Positions 23,421-36,461 are shown, counted from the stretch's first letter. The stretch is DNA of 64,000 nucleotides from Osedax fenrisi (GCA_964019155.1 OZ025244.1:900735-964734), one strand, 5' to 3'. The notes: generated by a model not told the origin, from the sequence alone. Numbers and translations: made by a program.

Positions 23421-23732
23421 GTATAATCAGGAATAGCTACAAGTAATAGGAAAATATTCAAAAACCTAGCAACGCCGGGTCGGGTACGGTTTGGGTTTGG
23501 GTTTAGGTTTGGGTTTTAGACATTTTTTTAAAACATATTTTGTAATATTTGAAATATTTGTTGTATTTTTTAATATATTTTTTGAAATATTTTTCTACTT
23601 TGTTTTGTATGTCAGCTAACATTTATTTTATTTTATATATAGCAATTAAGAATCAGGAATAGCTATAACTAATATATAATATATAGGACAATAATCAAAA
23701 CCGAGCAACGCCGGGTCGGGTACGGCTATGTT
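23421..23732 (+). repeat. two copies of a repeat ending in a GC-rich CAACGCCGGGTCGGGTACGG
   Basis: AATCAGGAATAGCTA...TAGGA...AATCAAAACC and AGCAACGCCGGGTCGGGTACGG occur at about 23427-23488 and again at about 23651-23730. The GC-rich terminus after an AT-rich body resembles the 3' ends of some dispersed invertebrate repeats. Helitrons end in CTRRT after such a hairpin, but here the bases are CTATG, so I leave it unclassified. GGGTTT is repeated five times just after the first copy (23488-23520). Confidence 0.45.
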
Positions 23733-23759
23733 ATTATTACATAATAGCAATGTTATCAG

Positions 23760-24530
23760 CATATCTATACACTGGGTGCACTATGGCTAGAATGTATATA
23801 ATAATTATAAAAATTATATTAATATATTATATAAATTGTATTAAATTACATACATACATAAATGCATACATACATACATATCTAACTAATTTGGCTTGAA
23901 TTTAAAGTCATGATTCCAAATTATTATATCAATATTATAAATACTATAATTCTTATTATATTATATTATAATTTTTATATTGAAAACTTGTATTCAAAAA
24001 TAGTGTGCAATGGTTTGAATATTAATTCAAATATATATTCAGACTATAATTCAATATTATAAAATCATTGAAACATAAAATAACATTTTCCATAAAATTA
24101 AAATCATACTTGTTGTCCTTCACAAATACCATCCTGAACTATCTCTACATAATATGTATATATCACTATTATTATATAGATATTTTATTTTAAAAATAAT
24201 GTATAAATACAACTTTGATTCAATATTAATTCTTATTTTTTCATCAGATATGTGCAAATGATAATTTGGAGGCATTTCATGTCCTAGCTTAGGAGAGGTA
24301 CACCAGAAATGCACCCACGGGTCAATATATTTATTAATAAAAATGATTAATAATTTAAGCTTCAGTGTTTTTATATTTATATATTTAACTAGCTAAATAA
24401 ATAGTTATTGAAGAAGTATTTATGCATATGTGATATACATTATATTTATAATGAAATAAACTATATTATATATTCAAAAATATTAGTTAATATATATATA
24501 AATGTATTTCAAATCTACAGGGTGAATAAA
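23760..24530. other. AT-rich intergenic sequence
   Basis: A short CATA array lies near 23850-23880. No gene is seen. The minus-strand frame at 24120-24314 has no recognisable features. Confidence 0.5.
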
Positions 24531-25052
24531 TATTAAATCTAAAGTTAAGGTGTATTAAAAATGCTACTGAGAAGGTGTATTACAATTTTTACTGAGAAGG
24601 TGTATTACAAATTATACTGATAAGGTGTATTACAGTTATATCCAGAAGGTGTATTACAAATGTTACTGAGAAGGTGTATTATAGTGCATATTCATAAGGT
24701 GTATCAAAAAGTTCTTCAGAAGATGTATTACAAATTATACTAAGAAGGTGATTTTACAAATTATACTGATAAGGTGTATTACAGTTATATCCAGAAGGTG
24801 TATTATTGTTTCAAATCATAAGGTGTATACTATATTATACTGAGAAGGTGTATTACAGTTGATTTTATGATGGTGTATGACTTATCAGTATTAATAAGGT
24901 GTATTACACCTTTTATGAGTAAGGTGTATGACAGATTATTAAAATATGGTGTTTGGGAAGTATATCCAATACACATCTATAAGGTGTCAAAAAGGAATTC
25001 ATTTTACACCTTATACAGCCTCTCAATACACCTTATTTTTCTAACAGTGTAG
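24522..25052 (+). repeat. box-type minisatellite AAGGTGTATTAC with inverted boxes at the right end
   Basis: The box AAGGTGTATTAC occurs about fifteen times, with spacers of about 15-25 bp such as AAATTATACTGAG and AGTTATATCCAG. At the right end the orientation flips (TACACCTT at about 24906, 25003 and 25028). The two ends are roughly inverted. The left starts CTACAGGGTGAATAAA...AAGGTGTATT. The right, on the other strand, starts CTACACTGTTAGAAAAATAA then GGTGTATT. It may therefore be a non-autonomous transposon carrying an internal array. Confidence 0.65.
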
Positions 25053-27830
25053 TTGCGGTACTAATGCTATAGTGAGGATCCTAATGCTGTAGTGGGGGTC
25101 CTAATGATGTAGTGGGGATACTAATGATGTAGTGGGGGTACTAATTCTGTATTGAGGGTACTAATGCTATAGTGAGGATCCTAATGCTGTAGTGGGGGTC
25201 CTAATGATGTAGTGGGGATACTAATGATGTAGTGGGGGTACTAATTCTGTATTGAGGGTACTAATGCTATAGTGAGGATCCTAATGCTGTAGTGGGGGTC
25301 CTAATGATGTAGTGGGGATACTAATGATGTAGTGGGGGTACTAATTCTGTATTGAGGGTACTAATGCTATAGTGAGGATCCTAATGCTGTAGTAGGGGTC
25401 CTAATGATGTAGTGGGGATACTAATGATGTAGTGGGGGTACTAATTCTGTATTGAGGGTAATAATGCTATATTGGGGGTCCTAATGCTGTAGTGGGGGTC
25501 CTAATGATGTAGTGGGGATACTAATGATGTAGTGGGGGTACTAATTCTGTATTGAGGGTACTAATGCTAGAGTGGGGATACTAATGCTGTAGTGGGGGTC
25601 CTAATGATGTAGTGGGGATACTAATGATGTAGTGGGGGTACTAATTCTGTATTGAGGGAACTAATGCTAGAGTGGGGGTCCTAATTCTGTAGTGGGGGTA
25701 CTAATGCTATATTGGGGGTCCTAATGATGTAGTGGGGGTCCTAATGATGTAGTGGGGGTACTAATGCTGTAGTGGGGGTACTAATGCTATAGTGAGGATC
25801 CTAATGATGTAGTGGGGATACTAATGATGTAATGGGGGTACTAATTCTGTAGTGGGGGTACTAATGCTATATTGGGGGTCCTAATGGTATAGTGGGGGTC
25901 CTAATGATGTAGTGGGGATACTAATGATGTAATGGGGGTACTAATTCTGTATTGAGGGTACTAATGCTAGAGTGGGGGTACTAATGCTGTAGTGGGGGTA
26001 CTAATGCTATATTGGGGGTCCTAATGATGTAGTGGGGGTCCTAATGATGTAGTGGGGGTACTAATGCTGTAGTGGGGGTACTAATGCTATATTGGGGGTC
26101 CTAATGGTATAGTGTGGGTCCTAATGCTGTAGTGGGGGTACTAATGCTGTAGTGGGGGTACTAATGCTATATTGGGGGTCCTAATGGTATAGTGTGGGTC
26201 CTAATGATGTAGTGGGGATACTAATGATGTAGTGGGGGTACTAATTCTGTATTGAGGGTACTAATGCTATATTGGGGGTCCTAATAGTATAGTGGGGGTC
26301 CTAATGATGTAGTGGGGATACTAATGATGTAATGGGGGTACTAATTCTGTATTGAGGGTACTAATGCTAGAGTGGGGATACTAATGCTGTAGTGGGGGTA
26401 CTAATGCTATATTGGGGGTCCTAATGGTATAGTGGGGGTCATAATGATGTAGTGGGGATACTAATGATGTAGTGGGGGTACTAATTCTGTATTGAGGGTA
26501 CTAATGTTATATTGGGGGTCCTAATGGTATAGTGGGGGTACTAATGCTATATTGGGGGTCCTAATGGTATAGTGGGGGTACTAATGATGTAGTGGGGATC
26601 CTAATGCTGTAGTGGGGGTCCTAATGATGTAGTGGGGATACTAATGATGTAGTGGGGGTACTAATTCTGTATTGAGGGTACTAATGCTATATTGGGGGTC
26701 CTAATGGTATAGTGGGGGTCCTAATGATGTAGTGGGGATACTAATGATGTAATGGGGGTACTAATTCTGTATTGAGGGAACTAATGCTAGAGTGGGGGTA
26801 CTAATAACTATAGTGGGGGTCCTAATGATGTAGTGGGGATACTAATGCTGTAGTGGGGGTACTAATGATGTAGTGGGGATACTAATGCTATATTGGGGGT
26901 CCTAATGATGTAGTGGGGATACTAATGATGTAGTGGGGGTACTAATTCTGTATTGAGGGTACTAATGCTATATTGGGGGTCCTAATAGTATAGTGTGGGT
27001 CCTAATGATGTAGTGGGGATACTAATGATGTAGTGGGGGTACTAATTCTGTATTGAGGGTACTAATGCTAGAGTGGGGATACTAATGCTGTAGTGGGGGT
27101 ACTAATGCTATAGTGAGGATCCTAATGGTATAGTGGGGGTCCTAATGATGTAGTGGGGATACTAATGATGTAATGGGGGTACTAATTCTGTATTGAGGGT
27201 ACTAATGCTATAGTGAGGATCCTAATGCTATAGTGAGGATCCTAATGATGTAGTGGGGATCCTAATGCTGTAGTGGGGGTCCTAATGATGTAGTGGGGAT
27301 ACTAATGATGTAGTGGGGGTACTAATTCTGTATTGAGGGTACTAATGCTATATTGGGGGTCCTAATGGTATAGTGGGGGTCCTAATGATGTAGTGGGGAT
27401 ACTAATGATGTAATGGGGGTACTAATTCTGTATTGAGGGTACTAATGCTAGAGTGGGGATTCTAATGCTGTAGTGGGGGTACTAATGCTATATTGGGGGT
27501 CCTAATGGTATAGTGTGGGTCCTAATGATGTAGTGGGGATACTAATGATGTAGTGGGGATCCTAATGGTATAGTGGGGGTCCTAATGATGTAGTGGGGAT
27601 ACTAATGATGTAGTGGGGATACTAATTCTGTATTGAGGGTACTAATGCTATATTGGGGGTCCTAATGGTATAGTGGGGGTCCTAATGATGTAGTGGGGAT
27701 ACTAATGATGTAGTGGGGGTACTAATTCTGTATTGAGGGTACTAATGCTAGAGTGGGGATTCTAATAACTATAGTGGGGGTCCTAATGCTGTATTTGGGT
27801 ACACAATGCTATAGTTGGGGTACTAACGCT
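25053..27830 (+). repeat. 2.8-kb satellite array of 20-bp units with 100-bp higher-order repeats
   Basis: About 139 units of the form CTAATGATGTAGTGGGGATA. In the first 400 bp five variants (GCTGT..GGGTC, GATGT..GGATA, GATGT..GGGTA, TTCTG..GAGGGTA, GCTAT..GAGGATC) repeat in fixed order, giving a clean 100-bp higher-order period. Further right the variants are shuffled. Two units are 21 bp long (CTAATAACTATAGTGGGGGT, at about 26803 and 27763). The plus strand has a run of four or five G every 20 bases. All frames have frequent stops, so it is non-coding. Confidence 0.95.
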
Positions 27831-27872
27831 AACTGTACGCGACAACCATTCATTCAAGGGCTGCGTACGCAC

Positions 27873-28011
27873 CAGGTGTATATTGTTGGACAGATATATC
27901 GTCAGGTTAGCCAGCAGGTCGAACTCCCGTAGATTTTCAAGGTCAACTCCGATAACCGGGTGGTGCTGAGGTTTAAGAACTTCAGACTTCTGTGAACGCT
28001 GAAGTCGATAC
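27873..28011 (-). CDS. leucine-rich-repeat exon (partial gene)
   Basis: The minus strand is GC-balanced and bounded by CTCGTGCAG|GTATCG (acceptor) and ATACACCTG|GTGCGTACG (donor). Two frames carry LRR character. One has RSLKFLNLSTTRLSEL; the other has DLENLREFDLLAN, then NLTIYLSNNIHL, up to the donor. Either the exon carries a single-base shift or only the second half is in the used frame. The donor falls at the same LRR position and phase as in the exon at 34513-34679. I could not join it by phase to a neighbouring exon. Confidence 0.45.
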
Positions 28012-28079
28012 CTGCACGAGGGTACGAAGTTACAGGGGTATATTAGGCGTGATATTAACACCTATAGCACATGAAATTG

Positions 28080-28366
28080 GAACTATTTATTCACTATGTA
28101 ATTTTATTTTTGTTATAGGATAGGATAGGATGGTTTATTTATACACCAAATATGGGAAAAAAACTATTAAAACTAAAACGATTACTCTCATTAACATTTT
28201 TAAAAAATAAAATTGTTATAGGAATTATATATAATTATAGTTATGTAATTATCATATTTCTTTTGTGTTTGTTCTTTTATTCTTATATATATTGTTGTGG
28301 AATGCTTTCTCGAAAGCATGTTGTAATTGAAGGGTTCCTATTTTACTTATTATATAACTATATTGC

Positions 28367-28400
<34 letters not shown>

Positions 28401-28679
28401 CCATGTGTATTTATTTATATTATATAAGTAAAATAAATATTATTCATTCATTCATTCATTAATATATTCTCATTCATCTCGTATGTTGGGTAGTTAGTCA
28501 ACTGAGCTACACACTGTGTAGTACACAGACACATATACTTATATAATAATTCTATACGATATTTATATATTATTAAAATCATATTTTATTAATTTATTAA
28601 ACGAATGCTTATAACAGAATAAATAGAAAATAATTACTTTTATATATCTTTGTGAAAATTATATACTTACACATATATT

Positions 28680-28735
<56 letters not shown>

Positions 28736-28998
28736 AAGGTGTAAATATGATATAGCATGTATAGGGCACAACACACTCAATGATTAATAATAGGGACTTC
28801 TAGATAATAAGTTGACGTATAAGGAGTGTACGTGATATATATTACTATTAATTGAAACTTGCACTAGTTTGGCTAAGGTACCTAACTATAATGTTTTACT
28901 AGCGGTGGCGGGGTATGACGTCATCATTATTAGTGTTGTTCATACTTACTTATATACATACGTACAATATAAACTGTATTTAATATATATTGTGTATG

Positions 28999-29039
<41 letters not shown>

Positions 29040-30020
29040 TATAGTCCTACACACCTGATTATAATGCCAATGAAACAACGTAAAACAAAATTGTGTAACA
29101 CTAACATAATATACATAATACGGAACATAAGCGAGAATATCAAATAAAATAATTAATTATAATCGACAATAAGGAATACTATAAATATATTCTCTAAATT
29201 AATAAATGTTTATAAATAGTAATATAGATAGTAATCAGGGGGTATGATGTGATAAAAATATGTATTTTTAATAGAAATTTTAATGAGTTAGATAATTGTG
29301 TTTATTATATATGCCAAGCACAAATATTGGTGTACTTGGGATTAAGTTTAGAGAGTAAATGTACAAGCTTAAGATAAGGTAGAAAGGAGAAATATATCAT
29401 TAGTAGGAATTTAAATTAAAGATAATGGAATTCAGGTAGGTTGTGGTGAAGAGAGTTGCGATTTTTAAGGAGAACTTTGAATAGTAGCTATTAGTAGCCT
29501 ATTTTAATATGGAAAAATATGTATTTGAATGTGTCTTAATGATCATAATACCATACTATCGATACTATCATTATTACCCATATTACTAATAATCCATATA
29601 CTTCTTTAATTATACATTGTATAAATAAAAGTTAACTTCCAGATATTCAATAATTAAAATTATTTATAATTATATATATGCGAATATATAATACATGTAT
29701 TATATGTTTAGTATACTAAAATAATTCATAATTTATATATGTCAAGTATAGGTTCAAAGATTATATATAAAATTATTGTGCAAGTATTAGCTAAACATTA
29801 ATTAATAGATTTTTTATCTTTATTTTTAAAATAAAGTAACTATTAATATATAATGTAACATTAGAAAATATGTTTCATACTTTAGTAATGACATACTCTA
29901 TAATATTCATGATACATCTGTTTAGTTGCTTTCTTACTTGCTTATTTGTGTTTCTTGTTTCCCGGACAATGACATATCTCCAAACATCACAGTTATTAAT
30001 AGCTACTCTCTCACTGGTAT
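28080..30020. other. AT-rich intergenic or intronic sequence with (TA)n tracts
   Basis: (TA)n tracts at about 28371-28398, 28687-28731 and 29008-29032, and short GGATA and CATT tandem runs near 28118 and 28442. No gene is supported. If the minus-strand LRR exons belong to one gene, this is intron. Confidence 0.5.
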
Positions 30021-30029
30021 CCAGCTACT

Positions 30030-32340
30030 GAGTAATGTTGGGTGGGAAGGGTGGAAAGGATAGTGGAAAGTTTGTCGTTGAAAGATTTGTCGAAGAGGAG
30101 TGGTAGTTCTTCAGGGGTGACAGTGGGGAGAGGAAATTTAAGTGAACGAAGTTGAGAAGAAAGTCTATGTATATACTTACTGTCATTAGCGAGTTTGTCA
30201 AATTTGTGGGTGATGTGAGAGGCTTTGGCGGTAGAAATAGCTTTACGGTGGAGATTTTTTAGGTTATTATAGTAGGAGAGGGATGTTTGAGATACGATTT
30301 TGCGGCTTTGCGAAGGATTCGCCTTTGTTTCAGTAGGGATATAGTATACCAGGATAAGTCAGGGCGTGTGATGGAGGTTTAAGTGAATAAGGGGCGTGTT
30401 TATCGAAGGTGGCGGAGAGAGGAGTATGGAGTTCAGCAGACGTTGAGGTTGAAAGGGAAGAAAGATCGCAGATAAAAGCAGGAATGGGGAGGTTATGGAA
30501 TGTGCATGATATTCTGGTAGTGAGGGGTCTGGTGGGTTTGGGGTGACTAATGATAATGAATATGAGAAAGTGGTCGGAGAAGAGTGTTCCGATGGAATGG
30601 TCAGTGACAATTTTAGTAGTTTTGGGGGAAAATATATGGTCTAAAGTGTTACCATGGACATGTGTGGGGGAGGTGACGTATTGTACAAGGTCGAATGAAG
30701 TGAGAAATGTATTTAAGGACTGGATAGTAGGTGGGTTGGGTATGTTGAAATCGCCTAGTATGATTGTATTAGAGGTGATAGTGGGTAGAAATAAGCTAAA
30801 TTCATAAAGGAATAAATTGATGTTGGGAGAGGTAGGACGGTAAAAAAGGCAAATGTTGAATGTACGAGAGAAAGGTGAGCTGATGAGCTGAGGGCTTCAG
30901 AGTGGGAGAACGAGTGATAGGAAATGTTAAAGATAGTTAGAGAAGATTTGTAAAGTATTCCCGTTCCGCCACCGAGATGGGGAGAGTCGCGAGGGTTGTG
31001 AATGAAACAGTAGGGGGAGTGTTAAGAGCAGCAGATGTGAGGAGAATCCAGAGGAGATAGCCATGTGATGTATAAGATTTCGAGGTCATGGTCAGTCATG
31101 AAGGAAATTACAGAAGGGATTTTTATTGGGAAGAGAGCATGCATTGATAATAGCAGCGTTGAGGGCGTAAATAAGGTGGGGTGGAGGGTGGTTAATTGTG
31201 GGGAGGGGGAAGTATGATGTAAGGGAAGTCAGGGAAAGGAGCGGGAGAGGGATGTGTTGGGTGAGGAGGAAATAAGGGGAGAGGTATAAGTAGGGGAGTT
31301 TAGGGTATCACAATATCAGGAGGGACACATGAAATTAAGGCGATGTGAAAATTGTTGGTGCCGCGGACCACGTAATTAAAGTTGGGGATAGGGTGTGAGG
31401 AGTTCAGATGATTGAAGGTGGAGGTGCAGACTTTATGATCAAGAAGTTGGGAATTGTTGAGGGGTTCACAGAACCTGACTTGAAAGGGTAAGTTTTTTAG
31501 GAGGTGGATATAGCGGATAACAGTGTTTTTGGAATGATGATCAAGATAGGTGATGGATAGGGATTTTGGAAGTTTGGAGGAGGAGTTGGGTGAGTGTGGG
31601 ATGCAGTGAGAGTTTATATGTGGCTGGGAGTGAATATTGATGGAGGCAAAAAGATTTTCAGGTAGGCTATGTCATTACCTGTTTCATTGGCACCAATGAT
31701 TGTGTGGGAGATAGTTGGTAATTTACCGACAAGAAAGTTAATAAGTAGAGTGTTGGGGGGGGGGGTTTATTAATTATTTTCCATGCATTTTTATCAGATT
31801 TGGGGGAAGTAGGGGAGGTATGAATGAGCGGTGAGGGTTATTAAATGAGGGGGGTTTAGCTATGGAAGTGATGTATTGTGATCGTTTAGTAACAGGGGAT
31901 AGGTGAGTGGGGATAATAGAGATGGTAGTAACAGTGTGAGAGTTGGGGGTGACTGGGGTATGGTTTGGGATGAAGGGTTGGGAGGTGGGGTGAGCAGTGA
32001 AGATGTAGAAAAAGTGGGTTGTGGAGATAGGTGGGATGCAGGTACATGGGAATGAGTGTTATAGATGGGAGAGGAGCTCATGGGAGAGGTTTGGGAGATG
32101 CTATTGGAGAGTATCTTACGTTGGGACGGTCTAGGGTCAGTTCTACAGTTGGTGCAAAACCAGTAGAAATCAGAATTTTAGAGGGCAGTCATTTTGTTTA
32201 GGGTATATTTGGGGAGTTTTTAACAGGATTGGCAAAGCCACTTACGGTAATGGTCGCATCCAGTGAGTGACGTGGCGATAACGTTACATGATGAGCACGT
32301 GAAGTCAGTGTGGGTGGAGTTAGTCATAATTGAGGGTAGA
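30030..32340 (-). pseudogene. L2/CR1-like LINE, 5' half: PHD-finger ORF1, endonuclease, pre-RT linker
   Basis: Read on the minus strand from about 32325, ORF1 opens MTNSTHTDFTCSSC and forms a PHD-like zinc finger. Its pattern is C-x2-C, then GCDHYRKWLCQSC, then F-Y-W-F-C-x2-C, broken by stops. A Pro/Ser/Thr-rich linker follows (31860-32081), then a second conserved block (FCEPLNNSQLLDHKVC...GTNNFHIALIS, about 31330-31480). The apurinic-type endonuclease follows: N-A-x-S-L-P-N-K-N-P, LGDFNIPNPPTIQSLNTFL (about 30710-30760), T-x-x-H-G-N-T-L-D-H-I-F and S-D-H-F-L-I. After the endonuclease comes a linker with RRILRKAAKSYLKHPSPT, and the copy stops at about 30030 before RT. Multiple frameshifts make it inactive. 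PHD ORF1 proteins are known from CR1-group LINEs. Confidence 0.7.
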
Positions 32341-33847
32341 AGTAGTTTATTGGGAGTAAGTGGAGGTAAATAGTAATAAATATTAAATTTAGATTGATTA
32401 TGGGTAATAAAGTTAAAATTAAATAAGTAAAGATTCGAACTCGTGCGCTCTCAATCTTTAGACTAACACTATATCCTCTAGACTATAAGTCTGGTAATTT
32501 TATATAATCTAATTAAATATAAGATATACGTATATTGAAGTATTACATATATTATAATAATAAATAATATTAATATTAATATAGTTATATTATATTTTAT
32601 TAATATTTTATTTATATAATTGTATATTATATATATTATATTATAATAATATAGTTAATTTGTAAGTATTATATAGTATGTAATTATTAAATATAAAGAT
32701 ATTCAACTAACTATGTGCATCAACTAACATAATAAATTAACTAACTAACTAATATAATAATTATATTTAATTTTAAATTATATAAAAATTATAATAAATT
32801 AAATTTATAATTAATATAATTCATTAAATAATTTTAAATTATATTATAATATTATAATATATATTATAAATGATTTAATTTAAAAATTAAGTTTATTAGT
32901 TCAATATATTATTGAATTCCAATATAATCATAATTTAATTATATATTATATATTCATAATTTATATCCACTGGATTATCCAGGCATATTTAATGTGTTAA
33001 ATGTTAGGTTTCCTTTAAAATATATATGATATTAAATAAATATTAAATAAATAAATTAAAATTTATTTATTATAATAATAATAATATTAATACATTTTAT
33101 ACATAAAAATAATAAAATATTATACATGATTAATTCTATAATTAAAACTTTTTTAAATAGGCTATTTTATTTATCAAATATACTATTATCAAGGATATTG
33201 CTATACATGTCCTTGCTATTATATTAAATATAAATATGTACAGTTATGTTTCTATATCTATAGATATAACAAATCCGGCTTTGGGCTTTGGATATACCAG
33301 GGAGGTCTCCCTGGATATACTATATAAATGGGTTGCCAGTAATTTTGTACAACTTATTAAAATAAATGTATTTCATATACAGTTCTTATATGAATATATA
33401 TATAATACATTATTAAAAAAATGGTGTAATATATTGTATTATATATACTCGAAAAAGAAATGTATAATTATGAAATAAATTAAATTTAATATGTCGTACG
33501 AAATTACCTCGTACGAAATTACCTCGTATGATATTACTGGTAACCTATAACTGGCGTCCTTTATGGTGGTATATATAAATTTGGGCTTCTATGGTGGTAA
33601 TTATAATGTAATTATAGTGGGCATTTAAAGCTCAACAAATACATAGAGTACATGTATAAAATATAGAGGCCCAGCAAAAAAACACATATCCTATTATAAT
33701 GATTTAAAAAAAATAAAATGTTAGTATAACAATCATACCATTGTTAACATATTAAAATGTTGTTAAAAAATATGCATTATTCAATATGGGCCTTTATATA
33801 AAATATATACAAATATACATGGTGGGCCTTTTAGGTTGTAAATATCC

Positions 33848-33892
<45 letters not shown>

Positions 33893-34345
33893 GTATGGTA
33901 CGTTTCGGGGAAAGGGATATACTTTTACTGAGAGGAAAGTATTGCCAGTGTTCTTATTATTGGCACAAATAGGTTCCCTAAGAACCCATACCCCTGAAGT
34001 TGATACACCATATTTCCTCATTAGTTTCAATTACTGTTGGCTACTCTGGTTATAATTTTAATGATTAATATATCGTATTTTTATAAGTGTATTATTCTAA
34101 TAGATTACTAAATAATTAAATTTTATTTATAATTTGTTTTTTAACATATATTTTTGTATATATTTTGTGTATATATTTTATATACATATATATTTCTTTT
34201 ACTAACTTTAACTCTTAATATTTTATTTATTTTTATTTTACTTTTACTATAATTTTCTCCTCATAGGAAATTGAAATAGGTAAACGACTAGATAAGCATA
34301 GCGCTTCTTCGTTTACCATGGTCATACCTAAATTCTGATTATTAT

Positions 34346-34381
<36 letters not shown>

Positions 34382-34490
34382 GCTTGAATCGTATTACTTC
34401 AAAGGTTACCGTTATATAGAAAACACATGTTATATATAACATGTGTATACATACACTTGCGTTAATGAGTGAACTTCATTGCTCATGTCA
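32341..34490. other. AT-rich sequence with a tRNA-like box A/box B pair
   Basis: On the minus strand TAGTCTAGAGG (32475-32485) and GAGTTCGAATC (32432-32442) resemble pol III box A and box B at tRNA-like spacing. The flanks do not pair into an acceptor stem, so it is at best a tRNA relic or SINE. Other structure: a palindrome CCAGGGAGGTCTCCCTGG near 33298, a duplicated CTCGTACGAAATTAC near 33495, and a (TA)n tract at 33849-33882. No gene is supported. Confidence 0.35.
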
Positions 34491-34512
34491 GTGTGTGATC
34501 GCGCGCACTCAC

Positions 34513-34679
34513 CAGATCTCCGTCGATGTTGGTCAGGAAGTTGCAGCTGATGTCGAAGTCCCTCAGGTTGAAGATCCTGCGATGAGACGCGAACTTAAAC
34601 AGGTCGAGGTCGTACGGCCTGCGCTGTATTCGCCTCATGGTGACCGACTCTATTTCGGTGGCCTCGTTCAACATCAACT
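34513..34679 (-). CDS. leucine-rich-repeat exon (secreted or receptor-type LRR gene)
   Basis: The exon is bounded by GTACGCAG|AGTTG and GAGATCTG|GTGAGTG, a near-ideal donor. It starts with two bases completing a codon and ends in phase 0. The LRR signature NLRDFDISCNFLTNIDGDL lies at its end, preceded by a basic helical stretch (MRRIQRRPYDLDLFKF). It joins in phase to the exon at 36462-36618 (which ends in phase 1), so the two are very likely consecutive. GC content is much higher than the introns. The plus-strand frame over the same bases is a shadow. Confidence 0.65.
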
Positions 34680-34689
34680 CTGCGTACGG

Positions 34690-35255
34690 TGTCAGACGGG
34701 ATCACGGTACGTAACAGGGTCGAGGAAGAGGAGGGGGGGGGGTAAGAAAGGGGCGCGTAAAGTATGTAGTACATATATCACACTAAGGACGTGTCTTCGA
34801 GATGTGTGTTGCCAGACATTAAAGAATCGATCGTTAAGTTTTTAAATTAATACTTATAATACGTACTAGAATATAGTATTAATATAGGTATATTAATACA
34901 TATATTTATATCACTAATAATAATAGTAATAATAATAATAACAATATTAATACAATATAAATATATATATATATAATTTATCTATATATATATATATAGA
35001 TAAATTGCATATATCAACAATACTATATCTAATATATCAACATTATTTTATTTTAAATTTCAACCTGATATATCTATATTTATATTACTCTAAAATATTA
35101 AAAAATAATCACGAAAGAAACTTTCGCATTTTTAATATGTGTAATTCATATGCAATGTATTAATTATATTATTATTATGTAATAATCATATATATGTTAT
35201 ATATACATAATTATATAAATAGTCCTTATTCTAGGTCATTGTATCTATAGATAGT

Positions 35256-35286
<31 letters not shown>

Positions 35287-35869
35287 GATTTAAAAGTCTT
35301 ATAATAAGTCAAACAGTAACAAGATAAGGAAGGTTAAAAATAAGGAAATCAAAATAGAATTTGTAATAGTTTAAAATACGATCATAACAATTAAAAGAGT
35401 AAGTCTATCCTGTATGAAGATATTGATACACTATCACGCGTGTAATGTTATCATAAACATTCATTATCAACCAGGACAACTATTATCAAATATAACTAGC
35501 AGGACATTATTTATTAATGTATTCATAGTGGATTTAAATGTATAATAATAATAATTATTATTACGGTTATTACGATTATTATAATACATATGTAATGCGA
35601 TATTGTATAATATTAAATCGTAATTGAATAACAAAACCGTAATAAACTATATTACCAATAAATATACTAATATACTTAGTAAATTACTAGATAATTAGTA
35701 TATAATTATATATCCATATGTTTTATATATTTATAGTTAAAAACACATTTTCTGAAAAGTGCTTATATATTATAGATGACAAAGGACTGTTATCTATGTA
35801 TATAAAAATACCACTCGGATATATCAACATAACTTCGGGAAACCTAAGATGTAGATACAACAGGTTTCA

Positions 35870-35937
<68 letters not shown>

Positions 35938-36455
35938 GGTAATGACCTCGATGTATATGTAATAATCAATCTTCATTATTCAATGATGAGAAATAATATT
36001 ACAAAGTAGATGAATATTATCAGGGAGTAATATCCCCAATTATATACCCAATAATAATATATTATATAATATAAGAAATATAATCTATTTAAATAAATAG
36101 GAATAGATCATTTCAGTTATTATATTTTTTTTTGTATTCTCAAGGTCACATCCTCTGTATTATTAAATATACAAACGTGTTGTTATTGGGATCCAATTGT
36201 TGAAGGTTATGTGCTTAGTTCCAAAATTATTCAGTGAGAACTTGGAGATTTTTTTAACTCGGTAGAAAATCATCTCTATTCAATTAGTTTAGATATCCGT
36301 TAATTCATTTTGTTTTAAACAAAATATATTAATTATTTGTTATTTATTAATACATGCATATACATTGTACATGCATGTACATGTACATGTATATATATAT
36401 ATATAAATATATTTACATGACAATTATAAAATGAACTAATATGACTAATGTATTT
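34690..36455. other. AT-rich intronic or intergenic sequence
   Basis: A poly-G tract lies near 34731. A perfect palindrome AATTTATCTATATATATATA... sits at about 34976-35007. (TA)n tracts lie at about 35260-35281 and 35874-35928. The bases just before the last tract, read on the minus strand (CAGTGAAACCTG), resemble one end of a pogo-type element without a visible partner. If the exon pairing is right, this is one intron of the LRR gene. Confidence 0.45.
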
Positions 36456-36461
36456 GGTAAC

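Noticed and set aside
23488..23520. Telomere-like GGGTTT repeats
   Set aside because: Only about five irregular units next to a dispersed repeat, with no orientation or length typical of a telomere.
25053..27830. CRISPR-like regular array
   Set aside because: Units are contiguous 20-mers with no unique spacers, in a eukaryotic AT-rich context; it is a satellite.
30550..30807. Plus-strand 85-codon frame
   Set aside because: It is antisense to the endonuclease motifs of the L2-like LINE.
33236..33478. 80-codon plus-strand frame
   Set aside because: No motif, AT-driven composition and no splice context; a chance frame.
35850..35880. Pogo-type terminal repeat (CAGTGAAACCTG on the minus strand)
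   Set aside because: No matching second end within the next kilobase, so no element can be delimited.
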